A stretch of 7,824 bases of DNA from Bacillota bacterium. GTDB lineage: Bacteria > Bacillota > Clostridia > Christensenellales > Aristaeellaceae. The stretch is from positions 1-7,824 of the forward strand of contig JAEWAH010000138.1 of NCBI GenBank assembly GCA_023391725.1, given 5' to 3'. The position numbers were made by a program, and so were the translations under genes. Positions 6,163 to 7,824 of the stretch are shown here, one piece after another; positions within the stretch are counted from its first letter, which is position 1; each line of letters starts with the position of its first letter. The notes beneath the pieces are model-generated. The model worked only from the letters and a program-made list of their open reading frames with translations. It ran no database searches and was not told the origin of the DNA.

Positions 6163-6618
6163 GTGCTGGCCACTATGCTTATCGCCCTTGTCACCAGCTA
6201 TCTGGCCACCCTTGCCTTTGGGGTGCTGCTCCACGCCCCAAGCCGGGCGCTCTATTGGGCGGCGCTCCTGGGCGCTGTCGCCCAGGGCTGCGTCACAGGA
6301 CTTCAGATGGCCGGGGTCTCCATGGAACTGGCTATCTTCCTGGGATCCATGGGCGCGTCCATCCTGGCGGAGATTTGCGCCAGGCGTATGAAAATGGCCG
6401 TTACGGTGTTCGTGACCCTCTCCATCATTCCCCTGGTGCCCGGCCTTGCATTGTATCGGGCCATGGCCTCCCTGGCCCAGGGCGCAAGCCAGGCCGGAGC
6501 GGATATGGGCGTTTCCGCCATGATCACCTTTTTGATGATCGCGCTTGGCGTCGGCATGGGGTCGTTCATAGCGAGGTTGCGCAGGGGCTCCGCCCCTTTA
6601 ACCCCGCCAAAGGGATAA
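6163..6618 (+). CDS. Threonine/serine exporter-like permease, small subunit (ThrE C-terminal domain, YjjB-like)
   Basis: The 151-residue product matches the second ThrE half (PF12821, formerly DUF3815). It has four to five membrane helices and the conserved SIIPLVPGLALYRAM (87-101), the family's PxxPG...Y signature, plus a Gly-rich last helix (120-138). It should pair with the preceding gene to form the complete transporter. The GTG at 6163 is chosen because the frame closes with a TGA at 6142 upstream and no earlier start exists. An ATG at 6175 is the alternative and would remove four residues. The start follows the previous stop by one base. The last dozen residues (RRGSAPLTPPKG) are encoded by sequence entering a hairpin repeat, and the stop codon itself lies in a hairpin loop, so the C-terminus seems borrowed from the repeat. 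Confidence 0.9.
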   Translation: MLATMLIALVTSYLATLAFGVLLHAPSRALYWAALLGAVAQGCVTGLQMAGVSMELAIFLGSMGASILAEICARRMKMAVTVFVTLSIIPLVPGLALYRAMASLAQGASQAGADMGVSAMITFLMIALGVGMGSFIARLRRGSAPLTPPKG

Positions 6619-6638
6619 ATCCCTTTGGGATCCCTATG
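6605..6638 (+). repeat. 34-bp hairpin element, plus-strand copy (overlaps thrE-like stop)
   Basis: The core is CCAAAGGGA (6607-6615) paired with TCCCTTTGG (6620-6628) around a TAAA loop, and the TAA of that loop is the stop codon of the upstream gene. It continues GATCCCTATG. Read on the opposite strand, 6769-6802 matches it without gaps at 27 of 34 positions. The innermost base pair changes from A-T to G-C with pairing preserved. No T-run follows, so it is not a clear intrinsic terminator. Confidence 0.75.
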
Positions 6639-6668
6639 ACATAAAGGAATTAGCCAAACAATATAAAG

Positions 6669-6698
6669 CGAGCGGCAGGAGGTTTCTCCTGCCGCTCG
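6669..6698. terminator. 13-bp-stem hairpin between convergent genes (probable terminator)
   Basis: CGAGCGGCAGGAG (6669-6681) pairs perfectly with CTCCTGCCGCTCG (6686-6698) around a GTTT loop. On the minus strand the stem is followed by CTTTATATTGTTTGG, a moderately T-rich tract that would end transcription of the cell-wall protein gene. On the plus strand only TT follows, so termination of the ThrE operon would be weaker. Its place midway between two converging stop codons supports a shared terminator. Confidence 0.65.
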
Positions 6699-6701
6699 TT
6701 G

Positions 6702-6747
6702 CCTCATCCGGCGCTGCGCGCCGCCTTCCCCTAAAGGGGAAGGCAAG
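6702..6747 (+). repeat. Two-hairpin intergenic repeat, copy 3 (diverged)
   Basis: This copy has the same CCTCATCCG start and the same second hairpin (CCTTCCCC 6724-6731, TAAA, GGGGAAGG 6736-6743, then CAAG) as the copies around ruvB. Its first hairpin has a different sequence, CGGCGC (6709-6714) paired with GCGCCG (6718-6723) around TGC, yet keeps a six-pair stem. Preserved pairing with altered bases suggests that the folded form matters. Confidence 0.8.
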
Positions 6748-6768
6748 CCAATTGGTCTATTCATTAGG

Positions 6769-6802
6769 CATAGGGATTCCAAAGGGGCCGGCCCCTTTGG
6801 CG
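6769..6802 (-). repeat. 34-bp hairpin element, minus-strand copy (perfect 22-bp palindrome core)
   Basis: Bases 6779-6800 form a perfect 22-bp palindrome (two 11-base arms, CCAAAGGGGCC and its reverse complement, with no spacer). Read on the minus strand, the element begins 9 bases after the stop of the cell-wall protein gene and runs CGCCAAAGGGG...CCCTTTGG and AATCCCTATG. It matches the plus-strand element at 6605-6638 at 27 of 34 positions, so each of the two converging genes is followed by, or ends in, the same element. Confidence 0.75.
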
Positions 6803-6811
6803 TCTCCCCCC

Positions 6812-7824
6812 CTACCTGACTATCTCCACGTACGTCTGCCCGGTGAGCGCCTTCCAGGCGGCACGGATGACGTTCTGGTTGGTGACGCCGTAATCCGGGT
6901 CGTTTTGCATGCACTCAGCCATATCCCGGAGGAAATGGACGCAAAGGTGACCGTCAAAGTCGTTGCCGATGATCGCTCCGCTTAAGTGCGGAGTATCGTG
7001 GGTGGCGGCAACCGTCCAGCGCCCATCGGGGATCCGCACATATACGGGCTTTGGCGTCCAGGTGGTCTTGCCCCCAAAGGCGAGCCTCATAATCTGCGTA
7101 TCCCGGAGCGTGAGCGGCTCGGAATCGGCATGGTGGCCCAGGGCATATAGCCGAAGCGTCCAGCTGCGCTTGGTGGCGGGATCGAACACCAGCATATTCT
7201 GCCCGCTCTTCATGCTGGGCTTGACCACATCATACCAGTGCAAAAGCTGCACCTGGCTCTTGCTGGGCCCATCGATGATGCCCGCGCCTTCCTCCAATGC
7301 AGGCAGGGGGGTGGAGGCATCCTTGGCGTCGCTGCTGTACAGCAAAAGCTGAGTCTCTGACCCGGCGATACCATCGGACACAAGGCCGTTGCGGTTCTGG
7401 AAGTCCGCCACCGCTTCCCTTGTCTCCGTGGAATAGGTTCCGGTGACGGTAGCCTTGTAGCCCAGCTCTTTCAAGCGGGTCTGCAAATTGGTCACGGCCG
7501 CGCCGGTGGAGTTGAGTTTCAGCGTGGCGTAGTTGGGCGGGGGTGTCTGGCTCGCGTCGCGGGGGGAGCTTCCGAATAGTGCGGCGTAGGTCTTGGGCCC
7601 TGCCAGACCATCGCTGGTCAAGCCGTTATTTGTCTGGAAAGCCTTTACGGCATTCATCGTAGCATCATCGTAAGTGCTGTTGATGCTGCCTTTGTAATAT
7701 TTCAATTCCGCGAGCTTCTGCTGACCCAATTTCACATCCGCCCCCGTCATACCCTTTTTTAGCGTGCGGGTGGGGATGCCGGGCGTCGGGGTGGGGGTTG
7801 TGGGCTTAGGCGTATTCGTTGGGG
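6812..7824 (-). CDS. Peptidoglycan-binding protein with two PG_binding_1 repeats and a GHxCxH C-terminal domain (5'-partial)
   Basis: The frame is open to the window edge, so the true start and any signal peptide lie beyond 7824. The visible 336 residues start with a Pro/Thr linker (1-19). The ATG at 7748-7750 is internal: the first peptidoglycan-binding repeat already begins before it, at TLKKGMTGADV. Repeat one spans about 20-84 (AVKAFQTNNGLTSDGLAG). Repeat two spans about 101-163 (LQTRLKELGY, AVADFQNRNGLVSDGIAG). After a spacer, the C-terminal domain (about 194-333) contains GHHADSEPLTLRDTQIM (229-245), a GRW...A.HDTPHLSG stretch (267-282) and DGHLCVHF (290-297) with H279, H292, C294 and H296. 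I recognise this domain as recurrent in Firmicutes wall proteins, but I know of no proven activity. Its His-spacer-Cys layout resembles YkuD L,D-transpeptidases. It is probably exported and wall-bound. Confidence 0.85.
   Translation of the reverse strand, partial: PTNTPKPTTPTPTPGIPTRTLKKGMTGADVKLGQQKLAELKYYKGSINSTYDDATMNAVKAFQTNNGLTSDGLAGPKTYAALFGSSPRDASQTPPPNYATLKLNSTGAAVTNLQTRLKELGYKATVTGTYSTETREAVADFQNRNGLVSDGIAGSETQLLLYSSDAKDASTPLPALEEGAGIIDGPSKSQVQLLHWYDVVKPSMKSGQNMLVFDPATKRSWTLRLYALGHHADSEPLTLRDTQIMRLAFGGKTTWTPKPVYVRIPDGRWTVAATHDTPHLSGAIIGNDFDGHLCVHFLRDMAECMQNDPDYGVTNQNVIRAAWKALTGQTYVEIVR

Noticed and set aside
6163..6174. ATG at 6175 as the start of the ThrE-like small subunit
   Set aside because: The GTG at 6163 is one base after the preceding stop and nearer the purine-rich tract at 6144-6150. 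The ATG remains possible but less likely.
6752..6985. 77-residue plus-strand frame downstream of the convergent region
   Set aside because: Its start lies in repeat sequence and the rest is antisense to the conserved C-terminal domain of the wall protein.

Overview
The window looks like ordinary chromosome from a fairly GC-rich member of the Bacillota, most likely class Clostridia. Four things point there: strong GGAGG-type ribosome binding sites, a complete ruvC-ruvA-ruvB set (Bacilli generally use RecU instead of RuvC), a YvlD-like four-helix membrane protein and split ThrE genes, and a Pro/Thr-linked double peptidoglycan-binding protein of a type common in clostridia. I would not name a genus. 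No tRNA, rRNA, CRISPR array, insertion sequence or phage module is visible.

Layout. Bases 1-180 are non-coding, GC-rich, hairpin-containing sequence that looks like part of a dispersed repeat. A near-consensus sigma-A promoter (191-219) then drives ruvC (251-745) and ruvA (758-1360). A 287-base gap holding a 51-base two-hairpin repeat separates ruvA from ruvB (1648-2688). An identical copy of that repeat follows ruvB, so ruvB sits between direct repeats. The 2750-2959 gap before queA (2960-3988) can fold into competing hairpins. After queA, on the same strand and closely spaced, come a YvlD-like membrane protein (4003-4353), an APH-fold small-molecule kinase (4400-5326), and the two halves of a threonine/serine-exporter-like permease (5358-6161 and 6163-6618). 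They face a minus-strand cell-wall protein (stop at 6812) whose start lies beyond the right edge. The 193 bases between these converging genes are packed with structure: two inverted copies of a 34-base hairpin element, a 13-bp-stem terminator-like hairpin, and a third, diverged copy of the two-hairpin repeat.

How the genes work together. RuvA and RuvB form the Holliday-junction branch-migration motor and RuvC cleaves the junction. QueA makes epoxyqueuosine in tRNA, and it often neighbours ruvAB in Firmicutes. The usual next genes (tgt, yajC) are missing here. The kinase and the ThrE pair are probably co-transcribed, so the kinase may act on a small hydroxylated metabolite, but that is only a guess from context. 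The minus-strand protein is exported or wall-associated and carries an incompletely understood C-terminal domain with a Gly-His-x-Cys-x-His motif.

I found no convincing new multi-gene system. The most interesting material is the family of structured intergenic repeats, which shows compensatory changes between copies, and the C-terminal domain of the wall protein.
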